Assembly (NCBI RefSeq): GCF_000003605.2
Contig: NW_003154241.1
Coordinates: 211,179 to 231,252, forward strand
DNA length: 20,074 bases
Reading direction: 5' to 3'
Origin: Saccoglossus kowalevskii
Lineage: Eukaryota > Hemichordata > Enteropneusta > Harrimaniidae
Shown: piece by piece, positions 9,159 to 19,739 of the stretch
How the letters are laid out: every line of letters starts with the position of its first letter
How positions within the stretch are numbered: the first letter of the stretch is position 1
Translations under genes and position numbers: made by a program
Notes under the pieces: generated by a model
Database searches by the model: none
What the model was told of the DNA's origin: nothing
Seen by the model: the letters and a program-made list of their open reading frames with translations, nothing else

Positions 9159-10171
9159 AGTCCCCGTTCGGACGTAGTCCGAAAACGGGGACTTATGTTT
9201 TGCCCCGTGTGCGTCCGTGCGTCCGTAATCACCTGTATCTCGAACATGCATGGACCGATTAAGTTCAAACTTCACTCATACATCACACATTATATGGGAC
9301 ATATGCACATGCATTTTTTTCATGATCCGATTAACGATAGCCAAATGGCGGCCGTTTTAAGGCCAAAAATGCATTGAAATCGCACATTTTCACCATTCCG
9401 GACCCGGATCTCTGTTATGCATGGACGGATTTTGTTCAAATTTGGTACATACATTAAACATAATAGGACCTTGATGCACGTCATTTTTTTTTTGGATCGG
9501 GTTTGAAATGGCCGACTTGCGACCATTTTGTTTTAAAGAATTCAGTTCTGGATCCGTATCTGAGACATGCCTGGATTGATCGAGTTCAAACTTCACACAC
9601 ACAAGGTACATCATGTCACAAATATGTATGTGCATTTGTTTCATGATCTCATTAACGATAGCCAAATGGCGGCCGCTTTAAGGCCGAAAATGCATTGAAA
9701 TCGCACATTTTAACCATTCCGGACCTGGATCTCAGTTATGCATGAACGGATTTTGTTCAAATTTGGTACATACATTAAACATAATAGGACCTTGATGCAC
9801 GTCATTTTTTTTTGGATCAAGTTCGAAATGGCTGACTGGCGGCCATTTTGTTTTAAAGAATTCAGTTCTGGATCCGTATCCGGACATATCTGTATTGATC
9901 AAGTTCAAACTTCACACACACATGGTACACTGTACATCATGTCACAAATAGATATGTGCATTTGTTTCATGATCCGCTTAACAATAGCTGAATGAATTAA
10001 GGCCGAAAATGCATCAAAATCACATATTTTCACAATTCCGGAACCGGATCTCAGTCATGCATGGATGGATTTTGTTCAGATTTAGTACAATGTGTTGTAC
10101 ATATACAGGTGCATTTTGGTCATGATCTGCTTTGAATGTATATGTCACTCAAATATGAATGGAACGGGGAC
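9159..10171. mobile_element. ~1-kb repeat element with AGTCCCCGTT hairpin end and ~320-bp tandem units
   Basis: The left edge is a hairpin at 9159-9193: AGTCCCCGTTCGGAC then GTCCGAAAACGGGGACT. The right edge has the inverted form GAACGGGGAC at 10162-10171, so the ends form terminal inverted repeats. After the hairpin comes a TGCGTCCGTGCGTCCG tract. The interior is a tandem repeat: the block around CCGGACCCGGATCTCTG at about 9397 recurs at about 9717 and 10037, a period of ~320 bp. Within each unit, a GGATC-TATC...CATGC-TGGAT...TTCAAA-TT pattern appears twice, pointing to an older ~160-bp duplication. It encodes no protein; open frames in it are by-products of the repeats. I believe this family is common in molluscs, but that is from memory. 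Confidence 0.8.
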
Positions 10172-10561
10172 GTGTCATTGACAATGACTTGTTTACAGTA
10201 CTGTTTTTCGTCTACACAATGTTTTCTATTCTAAATACCATTCATACAGTGATTTTAACATACTCTTTCACACAAGTTTATTTCATCATAGACACACATA
10301 TTGAAAGCATGTTTTCTGTCTATTACTAGTAGCCATCAAGAGCAAAATGTAGCTTGTCTGAGTTTCAGATGAATTGCTATTATTCTGTGGAAAGGTGAAT
10401 TTGTTCTTGCTATATCTGATTTTGTCTAATGTTAATTGGTGCCTATTTATCATTAAAATGAACCTTTTCAACTCTAGTTACCTCTATAATAAATGCATAG
10501 GTATGATAGTCAACAACACAGTACATTTAACTGATTGAAAATGCTGTCAACCATCTGTAGA
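10172..10561. other. Intergenic stretch, nothing recognised
   Basis: AT-rich non-coding sequence between two repeat regions. Minus-strand open frames here have no recognisable product. Confidence 0.6.
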
Positions 10562-11280
10562 TTCTAGGCATTATTTGTAGAGATCTTGGATACTTATAAA
10601 AGTACATAAGTTCTAGACATTATTTGTAGAGATCTTGTTACATATGAAAGTGCATAAATTCTAGGCATTATTTGTAGAGAACTTTGGATACTTATAAGAG
10701 GGGAGGCAAGGGGGGTAGCTGGTACAGTTTTACGGGAAATAAAAAGGGCTTTTTACAATTTACAAGGAAAAAAAATACGTGTTTACAGTGTTAAAAAATG
10801 GAACATTGAATGGTCTGAAGAGCTCTCCGACTCAAATTCTCCGCCATTGCTGCGCCGTGTGTAGAGATGCACGCGCATATTATCCTCGTAATGCTCTTCA
10901 TTCGGTTAGAGGGCCTTTTACGTCTCGACATTCAATTTTGTAGTGAATTGTGTCATGTAGTCGTTTTACAGATTTAAAAATGTAATTTCCCTGGATTATT
11001 CTTTACGATTTTTTTATTTGGATGTAAATTCTTATACGTACCGAGAAAAATTACACATTTTTACAGTGTACGAAAAAAATATTTGATTGATTACGCTGTA
11101 CGTCTAGCCTGTGATTACAGAATTACGGAATTTATTTTTTCAATTTACGTTGTACGAACAAAAATATATTGCAATTACGTTAAACGAAAATAACCCTTGC
11201 CCCCCCCCCCCCCCATCTTATAAAAGTGCATAAATTCTAGGCATTATTTGTAGAGATCTTAATAGATTTTAGTTCTAGGC
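10562..11280. repeat. 49-bp tandem repeat, interrupted by an insertion
   Basis: TTCTAGGCATTATTTGTAGA begins units at 10562, 10611 (one substitution), 10659 and 11235; uninterrupted spacing is 48-49 bp. Each unit continues GATCTTGGATACTTATAAAA and a GTGCATAAA-type tail. The third unit is cut at its CTTATAA by a 519-bp insertion (10698-11216) and resumes on the other side, so the repeats predate the insertion. Confidence 0.88.
10698..11216. mobile_element. 519-bp insertion with 7-bp target duplication CTTATAA
   Basis: The same CTTATAA flanks both ends (10691-10697 and 11217-11223), and the interrupted 49-bp unit fixes the boundaries. The ends are loosely inverted: GAGGGGAGGCAAGGGGGG on the left, and a long C-run preceded by CCCTTGC on the right. 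The interior has many degenerate TTACR-TGTACGAAAA copies (for example TTTACAGTGTACGAAAA, ATTACGCTGTACG, TTTACGTTGTACGAA), like subterminal transposase-binding repeats. No coding capacity is seen. It may be a hAT-like or other non-autonomous element, with unknown superfamily. Confidence 0.75.
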
Positions 11281-13610
11281 TACTTATCATTAAGAATACA
11301 TCAAAGTAGTTGAGAATATCTGACACAACCAGTCACATGGCATCATCATTTCTACATTTCGCAAGAAGGCATAATGTATATAGTGCAATGGAGAATATTT
11401 TGGAAAATTGGAAACAAATTGCTTTAAAATGGAACAGTTTGGTGATGGGTTGGTTAAATTATTCATTTATGTTATCAGACTTTGATGATATAGGGACCTG
11501 CACATTGCATACAGCTTCTTTTTAAGAGTTGCATAGCAGATGATAGATATGACAGTGTCTGTAACAATTTACTCGTATGTAATTTGTATCTGTGAATCCA
11601 TAGACCTTAAAAAACAAGGTCTATGGTGAATCTGAGTTATGGTACTGTGCATTTTTATGCATGTTTCTATCATACTTTCATAGTTCTAGCTATTTTACTA
11701 AAATTTTAAATTATATCACACTGATAAAAAATAATATATTAATATAATAATATATAACAAAAAGAATTAGAATTAAAAATACAAGATGAAACAAAATGCG
11801 TTTTTATCTTCTGTTTATACAATCTACTTTTAACCCTTTCACCACACCTACAGTAGCCTTTTTAAAAAATATTTCATATTGTCATAAAATTTTTGAATAC
11901 TTTTGCCAATTCTTGGGGGGGGGGGAGGGGTGTTCTGTTACTGGCCCACATGTAGGTATTGAGTTCTAAGCAAAAGCATATGATTTGTAAACAAAGACAT
12001 GCTATGGCATTCTGTCGCATATGCAGGTAACAACTCCCTCACTTTAAGTTGATGGTGAAATTTACAAAAAATGTAATAAAATAACATTTTGGATGACTTG
12101 CAGTTGAGTGGTGGGAGGGTCAGTTGTTACATGATCCATGTCAATAATGTGTACTGATTTTAATTAGGAATTTTTAAAAATGTTTTATTTGAAGTAATAC
12201 CATACATCATAAACCATGGTTCAGACTTATAGTGACAATAGCTGTGATTTTGAACATTGTTTTGTTTACAGAAATCTACATAAAAATGACCAAATATCAC
12301 GGAATCATTGTCTTAGACACAATTGTATAGACAAAGTGATTCTACACAAGGCTAATGTCACGTGATATGCAATGTGAAAACTAAGGGTCGAGTAGTCTAC
12401 ATTTTTGTTGAGTGGTCACGTGATGGAACCGTAGAAAATTATGACACACAACGCTGTTATGAGAATTGGCACATAAAATCACCAGTGACAGCCACCAGAG
12501 AAAGACTTATCCTCTCAAATTGGCGATGTATTTGAAATTTCGCCTATTGCCTCAGTAAGATGATGTACCTAACTATATTATTTAGTGTCAAATAAAATAT
12601 ACTGTACTATAAAAGTAAAATATTGTTTTCCGATGCTGATGTACTGTATGTGAAGTATCGGTAAATATGTGTTGTTATTACCTTGTATTTTTGTGGGCGG
12701 GATAATGATGGCGATTTGCTCATTTAATTTGTTGCTGTATTACCTTTTAGTTTCAAATCATTTTTATATTCAGGTTATTTCATCTTCCAAATATACCACT
12801 TCAATGTACACATTGAGATAATGCTACAAATTTGAAAAGAAAAATAGGTCATGAATAAACAGTATAGTGGTTGCCGGTACGTATATGTGTCTTTTGTTGA
12901 CTACAGAGAATCTGAAAAGAATATGCCCAATTTACTGGTATCACAGTTTGCAGCAAATATTATATTCAGGGTAACTCATTTTAACTATGGGGGGGGGGGC
13001 TGGATGTTTTTGAGGGAAAACAAAATTCACAGGCTCAATACACAATAGTAAGTAAAAAAAATTGCTCTCTCACCAGTTCTTGAAAAAAAAACTTTATTGG
13101 AGAAAAAAATTATGTTCAGACAAGCTCTCAGGAGAAAAGAATCTCTGTCTTTGTCGAAGAACTAAATATGCGATTGAATAATTTCCTCCAACTCTCTCCT
13201 AGATATCAAATGGATCACGTATTAGTTCCAATTTTCAAATTCGCATGACAATATATGGATTCAGTTCTGTCACTTCATGTAGATGTTAATGTTCTGCATG
13301 TAAGTCTCGTGGCTATAAATGACAACCTCCTTGATTGCTCTGATGTAGATACTGTACTAGGCGGGCTTTTATTTTATTTGTTAATTTTAACTAAATTTCC
13401 AAATTCTTATTGAAAACTACCAGATTTGATAAATAAATTGTAGGTAAATGAATGAAAATGGTATTAGTTGATAAAATGTTCAAATTTTGTGTTTTTTGGA
13501 ACAAAAAAAAAATAAAATAACCACCAGTCATTCTAATTTCATGCCTAAAACAATTAAGTGTCTTACCTTTGAGCAAAGTTCATGCAAAACTTGTTCAAAG
13601 AAATAGAGAA
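11281..13610. other. Long intergenic stretch without recognisable genes
   Basis: AT-rich sequence holding only short features: a hairpin element at 11598-11626, G-runs at about 11,917 and 12,990, and two TCACGTGA palindromes at about 12,358 and 12,416. Open frames in it (such as 11310-11525 and 12851-13048) show no family motif and lack splice or promoter context that I could recognise. Confidence 0.6.
11591..11633. mobile_element. Tiny hairpin element with flanking direct repeat GTGAATC
   Basis: The arms CCATAGACCTT (11598-11608) and AAGGTCTATGG (11616-11626) are perfectly complementary around a 7-base loop (AAAAAAC). GTGAATC sits directly on both sides of the CATAGACCTT...AAGGTCTATG core (left copy ending at 11598, right copy starting at 11626). 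This looks like a target-site duplication around a minimal foldback insertion rather than a gene terminator. Confidence 0.6.
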
Positions 13611-13644
13611 AAACACAGTCCCTCTATAGGGACTGTGAGAAAAA
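13606..13644. mobile_element. Tiny hairpin element with flanking direct repeat GAGAAAAA
   Basis: The arms CACAGTCCCT (13614-13623) and AGGGACTGTG (13628-13637) are perfectly complementary with the 4-base loop CTAT. GAGAAAAA lies immediately to the left and again at the right edge (starting on the last G of the hairpin), like an 8-bp target-site duplication. No CDS ends nearby, so it is not a terminator. Confidence 0.6.
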
Positions 13645-13849
13645 TAAAAATAAAAAAAGACGAATGGGTCTGTATTTAAACCCGCAAGGTATGATGAACA
13701 CAGAATCAGCCTAGCCTAGGTACGATCGTCAAACAATATGTTTTAGTAGAACATGACAGGAAATCTTTAAATATCGTCGAAACAAAAAAAAAACATACAT
13801 ATATATGTTTTGCTTTTGTATTTATACCGGTAAATTGCAACGTCATTCA

Positions 13850-13873
13850 CCTTGGAAATTCAAGATGGCAGTA
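13850..13873 (+). promoter_or_regulatory. YY1-like AAGATGGC start site of a possible housekeeping gene
   Basis: CAAGATGGCAG at 13861-13871 places an ATG (13865) inside a YY1-type motif, an arrangement common at the starts of animal housekeeping genes. Upstream lie TATTTATACC (about 13,820) and AACGTCATTC (CRE-like, about 13,841). There is no direct evidence of transcription. Confidence 0.35.
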
Positions 13874-14681
13874 TTCGCGTTTCTCCGTGCACTACGTAAG
13901 TAACCCTTGATAACAATATGGCTTCATTTCGAATGCAAAGTCAATGTTGCCAAAAATTGCAAAAAAAAAAAAAGTTTTACTGAAAATGTCCTATATACAG
14001 GTATGATAGTGCTTTATAACCACGGACACTAGCGGTGAAAACTTATGTAAACATTTGCAACGAAACTAGATGTACCTTGCGATTTTTCTTGCAAATAACA
14101 TATGTATAGCGCTTTCTACGGGCGAAATATGCAACTGCGATTGTTTTTATATCTGTCGTGTGGTGCCACCATCGTTCAATATTTATGATACTGTCGTTTA
14201 TGTTTTGTAATGAGTATTCCATATTGTAAACTACGCCGCCAACGTTCCATATGTACACCATATTCTTTTTTACGTCATTCAAATTTTGTGACTGCGCCAC
14301 CAACGCCAACTGTTTAAATTCATTCGTTTATCTCCCTTCTCGGATAATAAAATAGCGCCACAAGTGTCAATGTTAACAACTTTTGTTTTTGTTGCCTTTA
14401 TCATAACTGCTAGATATCACCACCAACGAGCATATTATTGACTTCTTTTGTTTTGTTATAAAATCCGGAAATTACACAGCACCACCAACGTTTATAAACT
14501 AAATGTTATCGTTTTTATCGGGATACGTTTATTGTTACATCGCCATCACCGTTTATGCAGCAAATCCCTATATCGTTGTTATGGCAAATGTTGTTTTGTT
14601 ACAGCTGGTGGTCCGAAAACGCGGATCAGTACAATTCCACGATGCTCTGTCATTTTAAGGATGAAATCTGGAAGTAGTTAA
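13865..14681 (+). CDS. Candidate small two-exon gene (hypothetical, 35 residues)
   Basis: Exon 1, 13865-13895, encodes MAVFAFLRAL plus one base and is followed by an excellent donor, GTAAGT. The acceptor TTGTTTTGTTACAG precedes 14605. The joined frame continues PGGPKTRISTIPRCSVILRM to a TAA at 14679-14681. The N-terminus is hydrophobic and basic, which would suit a mitochondrial or membrane micropeptide, but I recognise no family. The acceptor lies in a degenerate ~61-bp tandem repeat. An alternative acceptor at 15180 (CATGTGGCAG) would give a different short frame ending FISRSYQHIF. This may be a noncoding transcript, the first exon of something longer, or chance. Confidence 0.25.
14104..14604. 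repeat. Degenerate ~61-bp tandem repeat (about 7 units)
   Basis: The motif GC(G/A)CCACCAACG recurs at 14165 (GCCACCATCG), 14235 (GCCGCCAACG), 14296 (GCCACCAACG), 14357 (GCCACAAGTG), 14419 (ACCACCAACG), 14481 (ACCACCAACG) and 14542 (GCCATCACCG). Spacing is 61-62 bp after the first, 70-bp step. T-rich segments such as TTTTGTTTTGTTATA lie between the motifs at the same offset in several units. A further weak unit may start near 14,104. The last unit ends in TTGTTTTGTTACAG, a good 3' splice site. Confidence 0.75.
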
Positions 14682-15319
14682 GGTCAGATTGTGAGTTGAT
14701 GTGCGCATATTTCTGAATGGTTTGGCGCGAAAAAGCAGACGAAGGCAGAATGCCTGTTCACGTTTCAGTATTTTACCCTGGCTTTTTGCTAAAATTGTGT
14801 TTCTTCTCACAGTAACTACAGCTGACATCAGATGACAAGAGTCGGGTTGTGTTCGTACATTAGCTACTGCATCTAGTACGAGATACTTTGAGATTTGTGG
14901 ATTTTTTGGTAGAAATTCAAATGTAAGTATTGACCGGAACTGAAAGCTTTGAGCTCGGGCCCAGCTCGGGTAGATCATGGGACGAATGGACCGGATGTAT
15001 TTTTAATACCTGACGGCAACTAGCACGAGGGGATTCACCGCTTATTGTCTGTGGCTTCTTGAATCCATGACTCAGAATTCTTCCATATAAATATTTTGGG
15101 TGAATTTCATGTTCAGTTTTCCTAGTTAGTGTTTGACCTTTTCTGTACTGAGTGTTCCATTACTTTTCGCATGTGGCAGGCGGATTCCCGGCCAGGTTTT
15201 CCTCGCCTTATTTATTCATATCAAGAAGTTATCAGCATATTTTCTAATTTTGATAAATTTGATGGTGAAGTAATTTCCATTATCAATGGCGCTATCAAAG
15301 CAATGGATTGCGTGTTTAC
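14682..15319. other. Intergenic stretch, no supported gene
   Basis: Less AT-rich than its surroundings. Frames of 91 to 107 codons exist on both strands (15129-15404 plus, 14655-14978 minus), but neither shows a family motif; the plus frame runs into the hairpin element at 15329. I cannot support a gene. Confidence 0.5.
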
Positions 15320-15478
15320 CTCAAATCACAGGGAGCCAACTATAATAAACTGTACCTATTTGGGGGGCGGGGGTTATCGACTGGTAATATATATTTCTTA
15401 CTAGATACCAGCCGATACACCCTCCACCCCCGCTCATAGATACTATGTACAGTTCCTGGGCTCCCTGTGCTCAAATCA
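15320..15478. mobile_element. Hairpin MITE (141 bp) flanked by 9-bp direct repeat CTCAAATCA
   Basis: The left end CAGGGAGCC (15329) pairs with the right end GGCTCCCTG. The arms continue with AACTGTAC against GTACAGTT, a G-run against a C-run, and CGACTGGTA against TACCAGCCG, so the whole 15329-15469 segment folds back imperfectly. CTCAAATCA occurs immediately before (15320-15328) and after (15470-15478), like a target-site duplication. CAGGG ends and an 8-9 bp duplication suggest a hAT-type foldback, although the right end has two extra bases. Confidence 0.8.
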
Positions 15479-15639
15479 GTTGCTTCTCCCTAGCAGAATG
15501 TTTTTTACTATATGAATATATTATTTGAATATGAACATTTAATACAATGTTTGGAAAATATGCCTACAAATAAACATGGGTGTGTATTATGCTGTATGTG
15601 ATAACATTATTAGGCTATATATAGTAGTATACCCAAAAC

Positions 15640-16245
15640 GGAAGCTAGATTACCGACAGTAGACCATCTTGGATCCGATCATAAAACAAACCATCATGCA
15701 CATGTATCCTTACAATCCAGAGACCATCTTAAATCAAATCACAAAATGAACATATATTTATTTGTGACGTCACATGTGCTAAATATCAATGAAAGCAAGA
15801 CATAGGTGAAAGAAATATACTAGTAGTAGTATGGCTAAAAAAGAAAATGGCTGCCAGTCGGCCATCTTTGATCTGTTTATGAAACAAACATGTATCCTAA
15901 TACATGTATGTATAATGTATGTGCCAAATATGAAAGTGGTCCATAAGTCTTGGAAATATAGTAGTGAGGCCAAAGAGCATGATGGTCACCAGTTGACTAT
16001 CTTTGTATAACAAATTGTCATGGACATGTATACTAACATGTATAATGTATGTACCAAATTTTAACAAATAATGACAAGGCATGTTCAAGATACCAACAAT
16101 ATTTTTTTTTAAATGGCTGCCAGTTGGCCATCTTTTATCGAATCGCTAAACCACTACATATGTATATGTCCCACATGAAGTACTAGGAACATGTAAAGAA
16201 TGAACGAATTTGATCCTGAGGGTTCTGAAATATGACCTTAGACAG
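15640..16245. repeat. Degenerate ~130-140 bp tandem repeat
   Basis: AAATGGCTGCCAGTCGGCCA (15846) recurs as GATGGTCACCAGTTGACTATC (about 15,983) and AAATGGCTGCCAGTTGGCCA (about 16,112), each followed by TCTTT, a stretch like ATGAAACAAACATGTATCCT, and ATGTATAATGTATGTRCCAAA. More decayed copies of GACCATCTT lie at about 15,661 and 15,720. The motif resembles AAATGGCTGACTGGCGGCCA at about 9,828, so the array is probably related to the element at 9159-10171. It has no coding capacity. Confidence 0.7.
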
Positions 16246-16254
16246 ACAGTGGGC

Positions 16255-16429
16255 AATCACTGTTATGTTACTTGAAAGCTTGTGTACGCAATGTGAAGAT
16301 TATCAAATACATAATTTTGAATGAAATCAATCAGCAAATATTTAACAGGTACTACATCACATTCAGATATGATTCACAGCATGTGTGTACAAAATGAGCG
16401 TGGAAAATAATGAGCTGTTGAATCAATCA
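16255..16429 (+). ncRNA. Copy A of a duplicated conserved element (candidate structured RNA)
   Basis: Positions 16313-16429 match 18131-18247 at 115 of 117 bases without gaps, while the ~60 bases before that match only loosely with indels and the flanks do not match. This copy lies about 650 bp upstream of the inferred RPS9 transcription start, outside the gene as drawn. The core contains GTAC...ACAT and ATGT...GTAC arms that could form a stem around GATATGATTCACAGC, followed by ACAAAA. I see no proper C/D boxes, and a full H/ACA fold is not established. It may instead be a short transposable element. The strand is arbitrary, set to match RPS9. Confidence 0.4.
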
Positions 16430-16819
16430 CAATTGCGTGCTGTAAAATACTATATTTTCACTCAGAATGTATTTGTTTATAGTTTATGTTCAATTCATCA
16501 AAAATCAGTGAAATTAAACTTCAAACAAAACAACTAAAATACCTTCTCAGCAAAATTTAATTCAAACTAGAAGAGAATTGAATTTGGACGAAAGGTGAGT
16601 TGGTATTTACAAATATTTATAACTAGGATATCTATTTCTGCCAGGCAATGTATTGTTTGAGTTGTACTAATGTTCCGTGATTATTAATTAATGTATTCAA
16701 AGTGTAAAGTCTTCAGTAATAACATAGTTTATAATAAACTCATATATAAAAAAAATAAGAGCATTTTTCATTTGTGTACAGTTTCTGTAAAACAAAAAAA
16801 ACAAAAGTAGTTCATCATA
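16430..16819. other. Intergenic stretch upstream of the RPS9 promoter
   Basis: AT-rich sequence with no gene or repeat I can identify. Confidence 0.6.
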
Positions 16820-16823
16820 ATGT

Positions 16824-16860
16824 TCTCAAGATGGCGCTTCACAGGAATACCGGAAGTTAG
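16824..16860. promoter_or_regulatory. YY1-like and ETS-like sites upstream of RPS9
   Basis: CAAGATGGCGC (16827-16837) matches the YY1 consensus. ACCGGAAGT (16849-16857) matches the ETS/GABP consensus. The pair is typical of housekeeping and ribosomal protein promoters, often bidirectional ones. They lie about 220-250 bp before the inferred RPS9 start. The ATG inside the YY1 site opens only a 9-codon frame, so it is not a coding start. Confidence 0.5.
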
Positions 16861-17076
16861 ACTCATCACTCACCGTATACAATAAGTGAAATAAATCCCT
16901 ATTCAATATTTTATTTAAAATGCTTTTCATGAATCTAATAATTTTAGCTTCAACTCGTTTTGGTATAGCAAGCGTGAGTTTCAATAAATTAGTTCAGTAT
17001 TCTTTTAAAGTTCAACCAATTTTGTTCGACACTGCGCATGAATCTCATGAATACACTAGGAATGTGGTTGACCGAC

Positions 17077-17120
17077 CTCTTTCCTTTCCATCAGCCATCT
17101 TGTGAAACGTGGTTTCTCAG
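17077..17120 (+). promoter_or_regulatory. RPS9: RPS9 noncoding exon 1 with 5'-TOP-like tract
   Basis: CCTCTTTCCTTTCC (17076-17089) is a C-starting pyrimidine tract like the 5' terminal oligopyrimidine of ribosomal protein mRNAs, which gives growth (mTOR)-controlled translation. It is followed by GCCATCTTG, an inverted YY1-like motif often found in RP first exons. The donor CAG|GTGAGG at 17121 would end a ~44-bp untranslated exon spliced to the acceptor at 17785. The exact start is inferred, not observed. Confidence 0.6.
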
Positions 17121-17785
17121 GTGAGGCGATTATAATAATTTTATCAAGTCTTAGACGGATATTCTTGTGGGAATTAATGTGGTAAAACACTACTGAATGT
17201 TAATAGATCGTTCTCAAACTGGTTTGTTCACGCAAATCTAAACCCTTGATGTTTTTTCCCACGTTTTACTTTCCCCATGTGCGGGCGGCTGTCATGGCGG
17301 AGTAGTAATCAACGCACATGTGGCTATGCGTGCACATGGATTCTGCATTAATCTGTTACTCAGCTATACCTACTTGCATGAAAAAACTGACACCACTGTT
17401 GACTTGCTTCAAAGAATGAGAAAAAAATGACTAGCAAGTAAATTTGACATTATGAAAAACGGCGTCAACTTGTATTTTTAAGAATTTGATGGATATTTTA
17501 CTTCCAAAATACGTGTTAGAATAAAATTTAACCTGAAATTAATATGTTTAATAGTTATGAATATACTTGTCTAACTTGAGAAATACATTACTCGGCAAGA
17601 TTAGCAATTGTTCAACTCTTATACCAATGACGATGAATTTATCAAGCTGTACACCAAATAGATGGAGAAATTGTTGCACTGATAAATGTTTTTATTTTAG
17701 TACGTGTTGTGAAGTGTTTGTATTGGACAGTTTATAGACTTGTTTTACTCATTACTTATTTACTATTTTATTCATTACCTTACAG
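17121..17785. other. RPS9: RPS9 intron 1 (5' UTR intron)
   Basis: A 665-bp inferred GT-AG intron between the TOP-like exon and the coding exon. It contains a TCATGGCGGAG motif at about 17,293 that may be an additional YY1-like site. I see no mobile element. Confidence 0.55.
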
Positions 17786-17803
17786 GTGGTAACATAGTCC
17801 AAG

Positions 17804-19252
<1,449 letters not shown>

Positions 19253-19516
19253 TACCGTATTTGTCTTCAATTAGGCGCCACTTTGATACACTTTCATTTC
19301 ATAGTGGCGCTTATTTGTGGTTAAATTTGGGCAACTTTGTTTCAAATGGCGCTTATTTCAAGTCATTGATTTTTTTTAACTATGTTCATGCTACATTCTG
19401 GTGATACATTGTATCAACTTATTGGTAATATTTTGTACTACTGCTGTTCCTTTTCAAGGGGTAATTTAGGGCTTCAATAATATAATGCAGACAGCAAAAT
19501 TTTGCAAAACAATGTT

Positions 19517-19522
19517 TTTATT
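19517..19522 (-). promoter_or_regulatory. Possible poly(A) signal for the transposase
   Basis: TTTATT on the plus strand reads AATAAA on the minus strand, about 220 bases after the transposase stop. Another AATAAA lies nearer, at 19666-19671. Either could serve the transposon's transcript. Confidence 0.35.
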
Positions 19523-19739
19523 GTTACAACATGTTAAATAAAGAAAAATCACACGATTATAAAAAAAATAATGTATCATGTAAAAAATGCATAAAAACAC
19601 AGGTAAAAATAATTTAGAGAATCTTGTTTGTTGTAAATAAAGAACAAATTAACGGTGAGTTTTACTTTATTCTAAATAGACTTGGACAATTTTGTCAAGT
19701 GTCAATTTCAGTTATTTTAGTGTTGTTGTTGTCCATGGG

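Noticed and set aside
9009-9995. Several open frames on both strands over the 9-10 kb repeat
   Set aside because: They recur with the ~320-bp tandem units, carry no domain and conflict with each other. They are repeat by-products.
12358-12424. Two TCACGTGA palindromes as E-box/CLEAR promoter sites
   Set aside because: Two 8-mers 58 bp apart with no gene start nearby are too weak to call regulatory.
13614-13637. Rho-independent-like terminator hairpin
   Set aside because: There is no upstream CDS and the context is eukaryotic. Flanking direct repeats point to an insertion instead.
15129-15404. 91-codon plus-strand ORF
   Set aside because: Its C-terminal part is the foldback element at 15329-15469, and it has no recognisable motif; kept only as an unsupported possibility.
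16920-17105. 61-codon ORF before RPS9
   Set aside because: It overlaps the inferred promoter and the TOP-like first exon and lacks family similarity.
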